From the NCBI RefSeq assembly GCF_002056795.1, contig NZ_CP020104.1:1251001-1315000 (forward strand): DNA of 64,000 nt. The letters are read 5' to 3'. The position numbers and the translations under genes were made by a program. Positions 34,081 through 43,205 of the stretch are shown one piece after another. Below the pieces are notes generated by a model. The model worked only from the letters and a program-made list of their open reading frames with translations, had not been told where the DNA came from and did no database searches. Within the stretch, counting starts at the first letter, position 1. Each line of letters begins with the position of its first letter. The DNA comes from Spirosoma aerolatum. GTDB lineage: Bacteria; Bacteroidota; Bacteroidia; Cytophagales; Spirosomataceae.

Positions 34081-35316
34081 TCAGGTATCGGCGAATAGGC
34101 TTTCGAGCACATGCGCATGTGTACCTAACCACTTGGCCGCACCATTTAGTTGCGTAACCTCAACCAGTAAATTATTGCGGAAGCCACTCAGGCAATGTTT
34201 ATTAATGGCTAGCTTGATGGAATTGGTGATGAACAGAGACGCTTCGGCCAGTACACCGTCGATCACAATTATCTCGGGATTGAACAACGTAACGGCAATG
34301 GCCAGTCCTTTGCCAAGCTGATAGCCTGTTTCGTGCAGTTGATCGATGGCAAAGGTATCACCCTGAGAAGCTGCCTGGATCACGTGGCTGATCGTAATCT
34401 GGCTTGGATCGTCGTGGAAGACCGCTAGTTTGGTTGCCTGACCAGCCTTCACTTCTCGCTGTACTCGCTTAACGAGCGACGATGCAGAGGTCAATGTATC
34501 CAGACAACCTATTTTCCCGCAATAGCATAACTCACCCTGAGGAGCTACCTGGATGTGCCCCAGTTCGCCCGCAAAGCCCGAAGCACCATGAAAAACCTCG
34601 CCATTGATAATAATGCCTAAACCCACCCCCCAGTCGATATTGATGGTCAGCGCGTGTTGTTTACCCACACTGCTCCCAAACCGATGTTCACCCAAAGCGG
34701 TGGCTTTGGTATCGTTAATCATAAACACAGGCAAACCCCACTGCTGCTCCAGCCAGGCTGTAAGCGACTGATCGGGTAAAGTCAGGTTAGCATAGCTTAA
34801 GTTAAGTCCATGCTGTGAATCGATCAGACCGGGTAACGATAGGCCAACCCCGACGATGCTGGATTTATCGATACCTGACTCGGTAACGGCTTCATTAACG
34901 AACGATACCAGAAATTCTGAAAAACGTGGACTGTTTTCCAGTGCCATGTCGACACGCTGTTGAAAAATAATCTCCCGTAGTGGGTTTACCAGCAGCAAGG
35001 TAGTATCGTGCGTATTACTATCCAGAATAACAGCGTAATGACCTGCTGGATTCAGGCTAAAAAGAACAGGCCGCCGACCATTATTACCTGATACCGTTCC
35101 GACGGTATTGACCCAGCCATCATCCGTCAACTGGTCGATAATCTGGGTGGCCGATGGAATACTGGTATTTAATAATTCGGCTAGCTTCGCCAGTGTCAAA
35201 GAGCCTTCCTGATACAGATGGAGAAGTGCTTTCTTAACCTGTTGGTTTTTTTTAAAAGCAACAATGGAGCGTTTGGTAGTAAGAAGATTTCCTTCCGGAG
35301 TGGCAGATGAGAGCAT
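34081..35316 (-). CDS. ROK family transcriptional repressor (NagC/Mlc-like)
   Basis: 411 residues from ATG 35316; a TTG at 35352 would add 12 residues. An N-terminal winged helix (about 20-80: KALLHLYQEGSLTLAKLAEL, ATQIIDQLTDDGWV) precedes a ROK domain with FAGELGHIQVAPQG and CYCGKIGCLDTLTSASSLV. These hold the conserved Glu-x-x-His and the Cys-x-Cys-x4-Cys zinc site. ROK repressors bind sugars or sugar phosphates and release DNA; with GH18 and GH20 downstream, an N-acetylglucosamine-type inducer is likely. It is divergent from the glycosidase operon (240 bp between starts), the natural target for repression. It follows no other gene and lies 33 bp upstream of the VCBS gene, so the two may share a transcript. 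Confidence 0.9.
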   Translation of the reverse strand: MLSSATPEGNLLTTKRSIVAFKKNQQVKKALLHLYQEGSLTLAKLAELLNTSIPSATQIIDQLTDDGWVNTVGTVSGNNGRRPVLFSLNPAGHYAVILDSNTHDTTLLLVNPLREIIFQQRVDMALENSPRFSEFLVSFVNEAVTESGIDKSSIVGVGLSLPGLIDSQHGLNLSYANLTLPDQSLTAWLEQQWGLPVFMINDTKATALGEHRFGSSVGKQHALTINIDWGVGLGIIINGEVFHGASGFAGELGHIQVAPQGELCYCGKIGCLDTLTSASSLVKRVQREVKAGQATKLAVFHDDPSQITISHVIQAASQGDTFAIDQLHETGYQLGKGLAIAVTLFNPEIIVIDGVLAEASLFITNSIKLAINKHCLSGFRNNLLVEVTQLNGAAKWLGTHAHVLESLFADT

Positions 35317-35525
35317 ATACGTTAACGACTCCTTCCTAAAGCGGTCGTTCAATTAGAAGCGAACAAGTCCTGTACTTATAAGACATAAGCGTGCCATTTC
35401 TATTGATAAACTCAAAAAACTTACCAATTGCATAATGTCGGGCAGCAATTATGGCATTTCATTAACATAGTTAATAAATATTTTTCTTAATAAGGTCGTA
35501 TTTTATAAAAAATTTAAAATCTCGG

Positions 35526-35533
35526 TATCTTTG
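35526..35533 (+). promoter_or_regulatory. -7 element TATCTTTG of the glycosidase operon
   Basis: It fits TAnnTTTG and lies 23 bp before the GTG start at 35557, in the gap divergent from the ROK repressor. No TTG is found at -33; the upstream DNA is AT-rich (35461-35520). Any ROK operator should lie nearby but none could be picked out by eye. Confidence 0.4.
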
Positions 35534-35556
35534 TTCTATCTCATCTTGACAAAAAA

Positions 35557-36714
35557 GTGAAGTCACATTTTCAGATCGTAGTCAATTCGTTGGCCGCTTG
35601 TCTCATCGGCCTGTGTTTTATTCATTCTACAAAGGCTATAGCTCAGTCTGCCCCAAAACGATACGTACTTATTGGATACGTAAGCGGTAACGGATGGACC
35701 AAAGAGCAGATTGACGCCCGTAAATTGACCCACATCAACTACGCCTTTGCCGTTCCGGCACAAAACGGTGAATTTGCGCCTATTTCCCCAAAAGATTCGG
35801 CTAATCTGGTGGCGCTAACATCGCTCCGGGCCGTTAACAAAGACCTGAAAATACTGATCTCGGTTGGTGGCTGGGGCGGTTGTAAGTACTTTTCCGATGC
35901 CGCTCTGACTGACGCTTCCCGGCAGAAATTTGCGGCCAGCGCGGTGGCTTTTCTGAAAAAATATAAGCTCGACGGTGTTGACATCGATTGGGAGTATCCT
36001 GCGCAAATTGGTGCCGGAAACATTTTTCGGCCCGAAGACAAGGGCAATTTTACGTTGTTTCTCAAAGCAATCCGGGATCAGCTCGACAAGCAGGGGCAAG
36101 GCGATAAGCGCACGGGCTCCAATCACTATCTGCTGACGGCCGCTACCGGGGGCGATACGGCTTTTGTGAGCCATACGAACCTGGGCGAAGCGCAACGCTA
36201 CCTGGATTATGTGAACATCATGACGTATGACCTGTATCATGGCAATGATAAAGTAACTGGGCATCACAGTCCACTGGCACAATCGAAAAAGGGCGATCAA
36301 TCGCGTAACAGCTCTATGTCGGCGGTGGATGGGCATATTAAGGCAGGGGTTCCGGCTCGTAAAATCGTTTTAGGTATCCCTTTCTATGGGCGCGGCTGGT
36401 CCGATGTTCGTCCGGTCGATAACGGTCTATATCAGCCGTCGACGGGCAAGCATTCCTTTCTTAGCCACGATGAACTGGTAGATAAGTACATCAACAAAAA
36501 TGGGTTTGTACGCTATTGGGATGCCGATGCCAAAGCTCCCTATCTATGGAATCCAACTTCGCGCACGTTTATTTCCTATGCCGATACCGAATCGTTTATT
36601 CCCAAACTCAACTACGTGAAACAGAAGGGGCTGGGCGGCATTATGTTCTGGGAATACATTTACGATCTGAAACACAAAGCCTTGCTCGATACCGTTGTGA
36701 ACGGCCTGAACTAA
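35557..36714 (+). CDS. Secreted GH18 chitinase-like glycosidase
   Basis: 385 residues, GTG start, signal peptide ending near SALA-like KAIAQ (about residue 30). The GH18 hallmark DGVDIDWEYP sits at about 140-150, with the catalytic Glu and the two acidic partners (D-x-x-D-x-D-x-E). Other conserved stretches are ISVGGWGGCKYF (about 105), VNIMTYDLYHG (about 222), VLGIPFYGRGW (about 270) and GGIMFWEY (about 365). It would cut beta-1,4 linkages in chitin or, less likely, act as an endo-beta-N-acetylglucosaminidase on N-glycans. It is the first gene of a plus-strand operon; the next gene starts 24 bp after its stop. It is a single catalytic domain without a visible carbohydrate-binding module. Confidence 0.93.
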   Translation: MKSHFQIVVNSLAACLIGLCFIHSTKAIAQSAPKRYVLIGYVSGNGWTKEQIDARKLTHINYAFAVPAQNGEFAPISPKDSANLVALTSLRAVNKDLKILISVGGWGGCKYFSDAALTDASRQKFAASAVAFLKKYKLDGVDIDWEYPAQIGAGNIFRPEDKGNFTLFLKAIRDQLDKQGQGDKRTGSNHYLLTAATGGDTAFVSHTNLGEAQRYLDYVNIMTYDLYHGNDKVTGHHSPLAQSKKGDQSRNSSMSAVDGHIKAGVPARKIVLGIPFYGRGWSDVRPVDNGLYQPSTGKHSFLSHDELVDKYINKNGFVRYWDADAKAPYLWNPTSRTFISYADTESFIPKLNYVKQKGLGGIMFWEYIYDLKHKALLDTVVNGLN

Positions 36715-36737
36715 CCCAACTCCCGGCAGAAAATACG

Positions 36738-38198
36738 ATGAAGATACCCCCGTTTTACGCAAACTGTTATGCCTGGTTACTGGCTATTTGCCTGCTGCCT
36801 GGTGCGTTGCTGGCGCAACAGCACTCCGAACAGAATCATACGCACTACATAACGCCTAAGGATAGCCTGGTTCGTCAGAAACTTGCGCAGTGGCAGGGTA
36901 TCAAGTTTGGGCTTCTCATGCACTGGGGAACGTATAGCCAGTGGGGTATTGTCGAATCCTGGTCGCTATGCCCCGAAGATGAGGGTTGGTGTGTACGGAG
37001 AGGTCCATACGCAGCCAACTGGTACGACTATAAACGGGCTTACGAAAACCTTCAGACCAGCTTCAATCCTACGCAGTTCAATCCCGACCGCTGGGCCACG
37101 GCGGCTAAAGAGGCTGGTATGAAATACGTGGTGTTTACGACCAAGCACCACGATGGGTTTTGTATGTTTGATACCAAACAAACGGATTACAAAATTACCG
37201 ATCCGAAATCACCGTTCTCGTCGAATCCCCGCAGCAACGTTGCCAAAGAGGTTTTCAATGCCTTTCGCGCTCAGAACTTTATGGTAGGGGCTTATTTTTC
37301 GAAGCCCGACTGGCATATACCCTACTACTGGGACCCCTATTTCCCGCCCAAAGACCGAAACGTATCCTACTCACCCCAGAAATATCCGGAGCGTTGGCAG
37401 AAATTCAAGGATTTTACCTACAATCAGATTCAGGAATTGATGACCGATTACGGTAAAATCGATATTCTCTGGCTCGACGGAGGCTGGGTGCGACCACGAA
37501 CAACCATCGACTCAACCATTAGCTGGCAGCGTACCATCCCTTATGATCAGGATATCGACATGGCTCGTATTGCCCGTATGGGCCGTAGCCACCAACCGGG
37601 TTTGCTGGTCGTAGACCGGACCGTAACGGGTGAATTTGAAAATTACGTAACCCCCGAACAATCCATTCCTGATGCGTATATGCCCATTCCGTGGGAGTCG
37701 TGCATGACCATGGGTGATTCGTGGTCGTATATTCCGAAAGAGAATTTTAAACCAACGCGTAAGCTAATTCATACACTGGTCGACATTGTTGCCAAGAACG
37801 GTAACCTGCTGCTGAACATTGCCCCCAGCCCCAATGGCGACTGGCACCCGGAGGCTTACCAGCGGTTGCAGGAAATTGGTGCCTGGCTGCGCATCAATGG
37901 CGAATCGATTTATGACACCAAACCCGTTGCACCGTATCGGCAAAAGCAGTGGGCGTATACGGGCAATGGATCAACGGTTTATCAGACATATCTGCCTGCC
38001 GAACAGGAAACACCACCTGCTACGCTAACGCTCAGTGCAATCGGTAAGATAAGCAAGCCAACCATTAAACTGCTGGGATATATCAAGCCGCTCAAGTTCA
38101 GTAAATCAGCCGATGGTTTTGTGGTTACGTTGCCCGATGCCGCTCGTAAGTGGTTGCAATCACAACCTGCCTGGGTTTTCAAAGTGTCGGAACGGTAA
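36738..38198 (+). CDS. Secreted GH29 alpha-L-fucosidase
   Basis: 486 residues from ATG 36738. The frame is open upstream into the chitinase gene, but the ATG fits the signal peptide (MKIPPFYANCYAWLLAICLL, ending LLAQQ). GH29 signatures: FGLLMHWGTYSQWG (about 58), the WCVRRGPYAANWYDY stretch, YVVFTTKHHDGFCMFDTK (about 130), ILWLDGGWVRP (about 240, the Asp being the expected nucleophile) and GNLLLNIAPSPNGDWH (about 355). It releases terminal alpha-L-fucose. Its presence in a GH18/GH20 operon suggests the substrate carries fucose, as in fucosylated N-glycans or modified chito-oligosaccharides. A C-terminal beta region follows. Confidence 0.93.
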   Translation: MKIPPFYANCYAWLLAICLLPGALLAQQHSEQNHTHYITPKDSLVRQKLAQWQGIKFGLLMHWGTYSQWGIVESWSLCPEDEGWCVRRGPYAANWYDYKRAYENLQTSFNPTQFNPDRWATAAKEAGMKYVVFTTKHHDGFCMFDTKQTDYKITDPKSPFSSNPRSNVAKEVFNAFRAQNFMVGAYFSKPDWHIPYYWDPYFPPKDRNVSYSPQKYPERWQKFKDFTYNQIQELMTDYGKIDILWLDGGWVRPRTTIDSTISWQRTIPYDQDIDMARIARMGRSHQPGLLVVDRTVTGEFENYVTPEQSIPDAYMPIPWESCMTMGDSWSYIPKENFKPTRKLIHTLVDIVAKNGNLLLNIAPSPNGDWHPEAYQRLQEIGAWLRINGESIYDTKPVAPYRQKQWAYTGNGSTVYQTYLPAEQETPPATLTLSAIGKISKPTIKLLGYIKPLKFSKSADGFVVTLPDAARKWLQSQPAWVFKVSER

Positions 38199-38229
38199 CT
38201 TTATTTTGGTCCTTGATATTTAATCAGCA

Positions 38230-40782
38230 ATGCAAAAACTACTGGCCAGCCTGGCCCTCTCGTTCTTGTCAACCAGTCAACTGTGGGCGCAAACGACCCC
38301 GGAACCCGTTCGGCCAACAGCTTATACATTTACCAGAGGGCTGGTGGCGCTGACCGGTAGCCGATATGGTCGCGAAGCCATTTATACCGATCCGTTGGCG
38401 TATCGGCTGTATTCGGGTACGCTAACAGCCCCGGCAGAAGGAGCCGCGTTCGGCACCGACGATCAAGGTCGTGCTATTACCTGGATGGCTGTAGCAGCGG
38501 ATAGCCTGGGTCGGCTTCGGTTGCGTGGCAACAATCGGGGTAATGGCGGAGCACCGGCAGGACCGGGTGTGGTGGCCGGTAGTTTGCGGGGAGGTATCGG
38601 TGGAGGAGGTGGCTACACCTATCTGACCTACCCCTCATCGCGCGAACAGATGGCGTTGCTGACCATAAAAGGCAATAGTAACGTCTATGTAAATGGTGAA
38701 CTGCACATGGGCGATGCTTATAATATGGGTTATCTGCACATTCCGGTAAAGTTGCGCAAAGGCATAAATGAGTTGTATGTGCGGGGGATTATGATCACGG
38801 CCACCCTGGATTTTCCAAATAAGCCAACACTACTCAGTACCGACGACCCTACCTTACCCAGCATCCGGTTAGGCGAATCGAATAATGCGTTACAGGGTGC
38901 CCTGGTGGTTATCAATGCATCAACCAAACCCCTCACCGATCTGCAACTAGTCAGTAAGCTGGCGGGTAAAAGTCAAACAACAACGCTTCCCGACATACCA
39001 CCCCTATCGAGCCGGAAAGTGGCATTTGGGTTCGATGGAAGTGGCGTTACCGAAAAAGGCCCACATTCCACGGAGTTAAGTTTGATTCAGAAGGGGAAAA
39101 TGCTTGACGCAGGGCGAATTACTGTCGAGGCTGTTCCGCCCGGTGCGTCGTATAGTCAAACATTTGTCAGTCGGATTGATGGGAGCCTGCAATACTATGC
39201 TGTAACGCCCCAATCGTCGGTTAACACGGCTTCATCGGCCTTGTTTTTGTCGATGCATGGAGCTGGTGTTGAAGCTAGCGGACAGGCGCGGGCGTATAAG
39301 GCCAAAGACTGGGGTAATCTGGTGGCAGCTACCAACCGCCGACCACGCGGGTTCAACTGGGAAGACTGGGGACGGATCGATGCGCTGGAGGTACTAGCCA
39401 TCGCCAGAAATCAGTTTAAACCCAATCCGCAGCACATCTACCTGACGGGCCATTCGATGGGTGGGCATGGCACCTGGTTTCTGGGCGCGACTTATCCCGA
39501 TAAGTGGGCGGCTATTGCTCCCTGCGCTGGCTATCCGACCCTGAAAGAGTACGGTTCGGCCGATGGGGTTATTCCCGATACCAGTAGCAATCCGCTGGAA
39601 CAGATGCTGTTGCGGTCGGGTAATCAGAGTGATGTGCTGAAACTAACGGCCAATTATAAACCGCTGGGCGTATACATCTTTCATGGTGATGCCGACCGAA
39701 CGGTGCCTGTGACCTATGCCCGACAGATGCGCAAACTATTAGGTCAGTCGCAACCCGACATGAGCTACTACGAATATCCCGGAGGTAGTCACTGGTTTGG
39801 TGACCACAGCGTCGACTGGAAGCCTCTGTTCGATTTTTTCAAATGGCACCAGATTTCTGCCGACTCAGCCGTAAATGCCATTGATTTTACAACCGCGAAT
39901 CCGGGGATTTCGTCGGCCTATCGGTGGGCATCGATTGAGCAGCAAACCCAACCCCTGCTTTATAGCCGCATCCAGTTAACCCGCCAGCGATCGTCTATTA
40001 CAGGAACAACGTCGAATGTCAGCCTGCTCAAACTGGCCCTGAATGAATTTGGCGCGAAAACACTGGTGACGATTACGCTGGATGGTACGTCCGCACTGAC
40101 CTACACCACAGCTAGCGCCCAGGATACAGTATTCCTACATCGCGAAAGTGGGCAATGGGTACAGACCAAACAACCGGACACTTGGCAGAAAGGTCCTCAC
40201 CGGAACGGCACGTTTAAAGACGCATTCAACAACCGAATGGTGTTTGTGTACGGTACAAAAGGGACAAAGGACGAAAACGACTGGAATATCCAGAAAGCCC
40301 GCTACGATGCCGAAACCTGGCTGTATCGGGGTAACGGAGCCGTAGACATCATTGCCGACACAGAGTTTTCAATGACCAGCTATGCGGATCGAGGTGTGGT
40401 TCTGTTTGGGAATGCGACCAACAACGCGGCCTGGCAGGCGCTATTGGCCGATTGCCCCATTCAGGTAGAACGTAACCGAATTAAGGCTGGGAGCCAGCAA
40501 TGGCAGGGCGACGACCTGGGTGCCTATTTCGTTTGGCCCATCAAAGGGTCGAAAACTGCATCGGTAGCGGTTATTGGAGGGACTGGGCTAAAGGGAATGA
40601 AAGCGGCATCGGCTAATCAGTATTTTGCTGGTGCCAGCGGATTTCCCGACTTCATGATTTTCGGACTCGATATGGTCCGGGATGGCAGCAAGGGCGTTCG
40701 CATGGCTGGTTTCTATAACAACAACTGGCAACTGGCACCGGAGCACTACGTTGTCAATGGGCAGATGCGTGGAAGTAATTAA
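38230..40782 (+). CDS. Secreted multidomain alpha/beta-hydrolase (esterase/peptidase S9-like)
   Basis: 850 residues, signal peptide MQKLLASLALSFLSTSQLWAQ. The first ~350 residues are beta-rich with no family I recognise. The catalytic region (about 390-540) has the serine motif TGHSMGGHGTWFLGATYP, then HGDADRTVPVTYA (Asp) and YPGGSHWFGDHS (His), giving a Ser-Asp-His triad as in PHB-depolymerase/feruloyl-esterase-like or prolyl-oligopeptidase-type proteins. Another ~300 residues follow with no clear domain (ends EHYVVNGQMRGSN). It starts 31 bp after the fucosidase and is clearly part of the operon, so a carbohydrate esterase that removes acetyl or other ester groups from the glycan is likely. 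Peptidase activity cannot be excluded. Confidence 0.75.
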   Translation: MQKLLASLALSFLSTSQLWAQTTPEPVRPTAYTFTRGLVALTGSRYGREAIYTDPLAYRLYSGTLTAPAEGAAFGTDDQGRAITWMAVAADSLGRLRLRGNNRGNGGAPAGPGVVAGSLRGGIGGGGGYTYLTYPSSREQMALLTIKGNSNVYVNGELHMGDAYNMGYLHIPVKLRKGINELYVRGIMITATLDFPNKPTLLSTDDPTLPSIRLGESNNALQGALVVINASTKPLTDLQLVSKLAGKSQTTTLPDIPPLSSRKVAFGFDGSGVTEKGPHSTELSLIQKGKMLDAGRITVEAVPPGASYSQTFVSRIDGSLQYYAVTPQSSVNTASSALFLSMHGAGVEASGQARAYKAKDWGNLVAATNRRPRGFNWEDWGRIDALEVLAIARNQFKPNPQHIYLTGHSMGGHGTWFLGATYPDKWAAIAPCAGYPTLKEYGSADGVIPDTSSNPLEQMLLRSGNQSDVLKLTANYKPLGVYIFHGDADRTVPVTYARQMRKLLGQSQPDMSYYEYPGGSHWFGDHSVDWKPLFDFFKWHQISADSAVNAIDFTTANPGISSAYRWASIEQQTQPLLYSRIQLTRQRSSITGTTSNVSLLKLALNEFGAKTLVTITLDGTSALTYTTASAQDTVFLHRESGQWVQTKQPDTWQKGPHRNGTFKDAFNNRMVFVYGTKGTKDENDWNIQKARYDAETWLYRGNGAVDIIADTEFSMTSYADRGVVLFGNATNNAAWQALLADCPIQVERNRIKAGSQQWQGDDLGAYFVWPIKGSKTASVAVIGGTGLKGMKAASANQYFAGASGFPDFMIFGLDMVRDGSKGVRMAGFYNNNWQLAPEHYVVNGQMRGSN

Positions 40783-40866
40783 AAGGCTATAGCATCCAGG
40801 CCAAATTACTGTGATGTGTGAATACTTGCCATCACAAAAAAAGGGAACTTCTATACCTGTATTCTC

Positions 40867-43155
40867 ATGAGTCGATTGTCTTTCCTGTGTCTTGCCCTAC
40901 TGTTTACCATTCATCTGCAGGCTCAGGACTTTACCCGGCGGTATCCCCTTATCCCATACCCCACATCGCTAACACCCGCGTCCGGGCAATTCACCATAAC
41001 CACTCAAACCGCACTGGTTGTTGAGGACAGTCGATTTACTGCTGAAGCAGGGCAGTTGCAGGAGTTGATGCAGCAGGGACTAGGAAAGCGGCTGCCAGGA
41101 AAAGGCAAAGGACCCAAAATTGTGCTCCAATACGACCCGACTAGTTCCGCGTCGGAAGGGTATACGCTACAGATCAACCCACAGCAGATAACGCTGAAAG
41201 CCCGTCAGCCTGTCGGGATGTTTCGGGCTATTCAAACCATCCGGCAACTGTTGCCTGTAGCGATTGAAGGACGGCCCAGCACGTCGATGTCATTGCCACT
41301 GCCAGCGGTTCAGATTCAGGATCAACCAGCCTATGCCTGGCGAGGCATGCACCTCGATGTGTCGCGCCATTTCTTTTCAATGGCTTATTTGCAGAAATTC
41401 ATCGACCGGCTGGCGTTGTATAAGTTTAATACGTTTCATCTGCACCTGACCGACGATCAGGGTTGGCGACTGGAAATCAAGGCCTATCCTAAACTGACGA
41501 GTGAGGGCGCCTGGCGAACCTTCAATAATCAGGATTCGGTTGTTCTGAAACGGGCTATCTCTGACTCTGATTTTGACCTGCCAGAGCAATTTATTCGCCA
41601 GCAGAATGGCCAGACGCAGTACGGTGGATTTTATACGCAGGCCCAAATGCGCGACCTGATTGCCTATGCAGCCGCTCGACACATCACCATTATTCCGGAA
41701 ATCGACATGCCCGGTCACCTGACGGCCGCCATTAAGGCATATCCGTTTCTGAGTTGCACGGGCCAGGTAGGCTGGGGGAAAACATTTTCTGTACCAATTT
41801 GTCCCTGCAACGAGCCGACCTATACGTTTATGGAAACGGTGCTGAGCGAAGTGATGGCTCTGTTTCCCAGCGAATACATACATATTGGAGCCGACGAAGT
41901 GGAAAAATCGACCTGGACGCAATCGCAGGCTTGCCAGGAATTGATGAAGCGCGAAAGTATTCAGAATGTAGAGGAATTGCAGAGCTACTTCGTCCATCGG
42001 ATTGAACAATTTGTGCAGTCGAAGGGGAAAAAGCTGATGGTCTGGGACGATGCCCTTGAAGGTGGACTCAAACCCTCTACAGCCGTTATGTACTGGCGTA
42101 GCTGGGTGAAAGATGCTGCCCAGAAAGCCGCCCGGAACGGAAATGATGTGGTGATGACGCCCGTCAGTACCCTCTATTTCGATAGCCCACCCGGCATCCG
42201 GTCGGTCGAGAATGTGTATAATCTGGCGGTAGTGCCTCCGGGGGTTACCACCGAGCAAACGAAGCAGTTTCTGGGCGCACAGGCCAACATCTGGACGGAG
42301 TATATTTCTACCGAGAACCGGGTCGATTATATGAGCATGCCTCGGATGACGGCTCTTTCAGAAGTAATCTGGACAGGCAAAAATGATTTTTCATCGTTTC
42401 AGAAACGACTTTTGCCGCACTACCTGCGTATGGAAAAAATGGGAATCCATTACCGATTGCCCGACCTAACGGGTTTTGCCGAAGAGAATGTTTTTGTCGA
42501 TCAGGCTACGCTTCGCATCAAAAAGCCGCTGGACAGTTATACGCTACGCTATACCACCGATGGTTCGCAGCCGCAGCCAGGCTCACCGGAACTACCCATG
42601 GGGTTGCTCATTACCAAACCGCAAACGGTTAAGGTAGCGGCTTTTACGCCATCGGGGGTGCGTGGCGATGTCTACAGCTTACGGTATCAGCAGCAGGCTT
42701 ACGCAACGCCAGTTTCGGTGGTTCATCAACAGGCTGGCTTACAGGGTAGTTACTTCAAGAAGTATTTTAAAGAAACGAAACTGATGAAGCAGCAGAGAGC
42801 CGACAGTACCTATACGATCAGCAATCTGGTGGTACCAAAATCAGTCAATGCGCCTAGATTCGGTATCCAGTTTCGGGGGTATTTAACCGTACCCGAAACA
42901 GGTGTTTATAGTTTCTTCTACACCTGCGATGATGGCGGTATCCTGCGCATTGCCGACCGAATGGTGGTGGATAATGATGGTAACCATTTCCCTATCGAAA
43001 AAAGTGGACAAGTGGCTTTACAAAAAGGCGCTCACCCATTCGAAGCGGATTTTATCGAAGGTGGTGGCGGCTTTACGCTGAAATTGAAATATAGTCTGAA
43101 CGGCTCCGAGCCAATGGATATTCCCGATAGCTGGTTTACGCACTACTTGGATTAG
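40867..43155 (+). CDS. Secreted GH20 beta-N-acetylhexosaminidase with C-terminal CHB/PA14 modules
   Basis: 762 residues, signal peptide MSRLSFLCLALLFTIHLQAQ. The N-terminal GH20b-like domain (about 25-155) precedes a TIM barrel with AWRGMHLDVSRHFFS (about 160), HLHLTDDQGWRLEIK, IIPEIDMPGHLTAA and HIGADEVEKSTW (about 345, catalytic Asp-Glu). Then come a chitobiase-type module (YTTDGSQPQPGSPELP, about 562) and a PA14-like domain (GVYSFFYTCDDGGILRI, about 680) that may bind sugar. The enzyme removes terminal beta-GlcNAc/GalNAc. It is the last gene of the operon, 84 bp behind the esterase, and is followed by a strong hairpin. Its stop faces permease I. Confidence 0.95.
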   Translation: MSRLSFLCLALLFTIHLQAQDFTRRYPLIPYPTSLTPASGQFTITTQTALVVEDSRFTAEAGQLQELMQQGLGKRLPGKGKGPKIVLQYDPTSSASEGYTLQINPQQITLKARQPVGMFRAIQTIRQLLPVAIEGRPSTSMSLPLPAVQIQDQPAYAWRGMHLDVSRHFFSMAYLQKFIDRLALYKFNTFHLHLTDDQGWRLEIKAYPKLTSEGAWRTFNNQDSVVLKRAISDSDFDLPEQFIRQQNGQTQYGGFYTQAQMRDLIAYAAARHITIIPEIDMPGHLTAAIKAYPFLSCTGQVGWGKTFSVPICPCNEPTYTFMETVLSEVMALFPSEYIHIGADEVEKSTWTQSQACQELMKRESIQNVEELQSYFVHRIEQFVQSKGKKLMVWDDALEGGLKPSTAVMYWRSWVKDAAQKAARNGNDVVMTPVSTLYFDSPPGIRSVENVYNLAVVPPGVTTEQTKQFLGAQANIWTEYISTENRVDYMSMPRMTALSEVIWTGKNDFSSFQKRLLPHYLRMEKMGIHYRLPDLTGFAEENVFVDQATLRIKKPLDSYTLRYTTDGSQPQPGSPELPMGLLITKPQTVKVAAFTPSGVRGDVYSLRYQQQAYATPVSVVHQQAGLQGSYFKKYFKETKLMKQQRADSTYTISNLVVPKSVNAPRFGIQFRGYLTVPETGVYSFFYTCDDGGILRIADRMVVDNDGNHFPIEKSGQVALQKGAHPFEADFIEGGGGFTLKLKYSLNGSEPMDIPDSWFTHYLD

Positions 43156-43173
43156 TAATACGCTCTACCGCAT

Positions 43174-43204
43174 CGCTCGTCCGCAATGCAATCGCGGACG
43201 AGCG
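43174..43204. terminator. Bidirectional hairpin between GH20 and permease I
   Basis: CGCTCGTCCGC (43174-43184) pairs exactly with GCGGACGAGCG (43194-43204), 9-nt loop, two bases from the permease I stop. It lies between convergent genes, so it can stop transcription from both sides. There is no long T tract. Confidence 0.7.
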
Positions 43205-43205
43205 C

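Noticed and set aside
36516..36737. N-terminal extension of the fucosidase into the chitinase gene
   Set aside because: It overlaps the GH18 reading frame by 199 bp and would place the signal peptide inside the protein; ATG 36738 is better.
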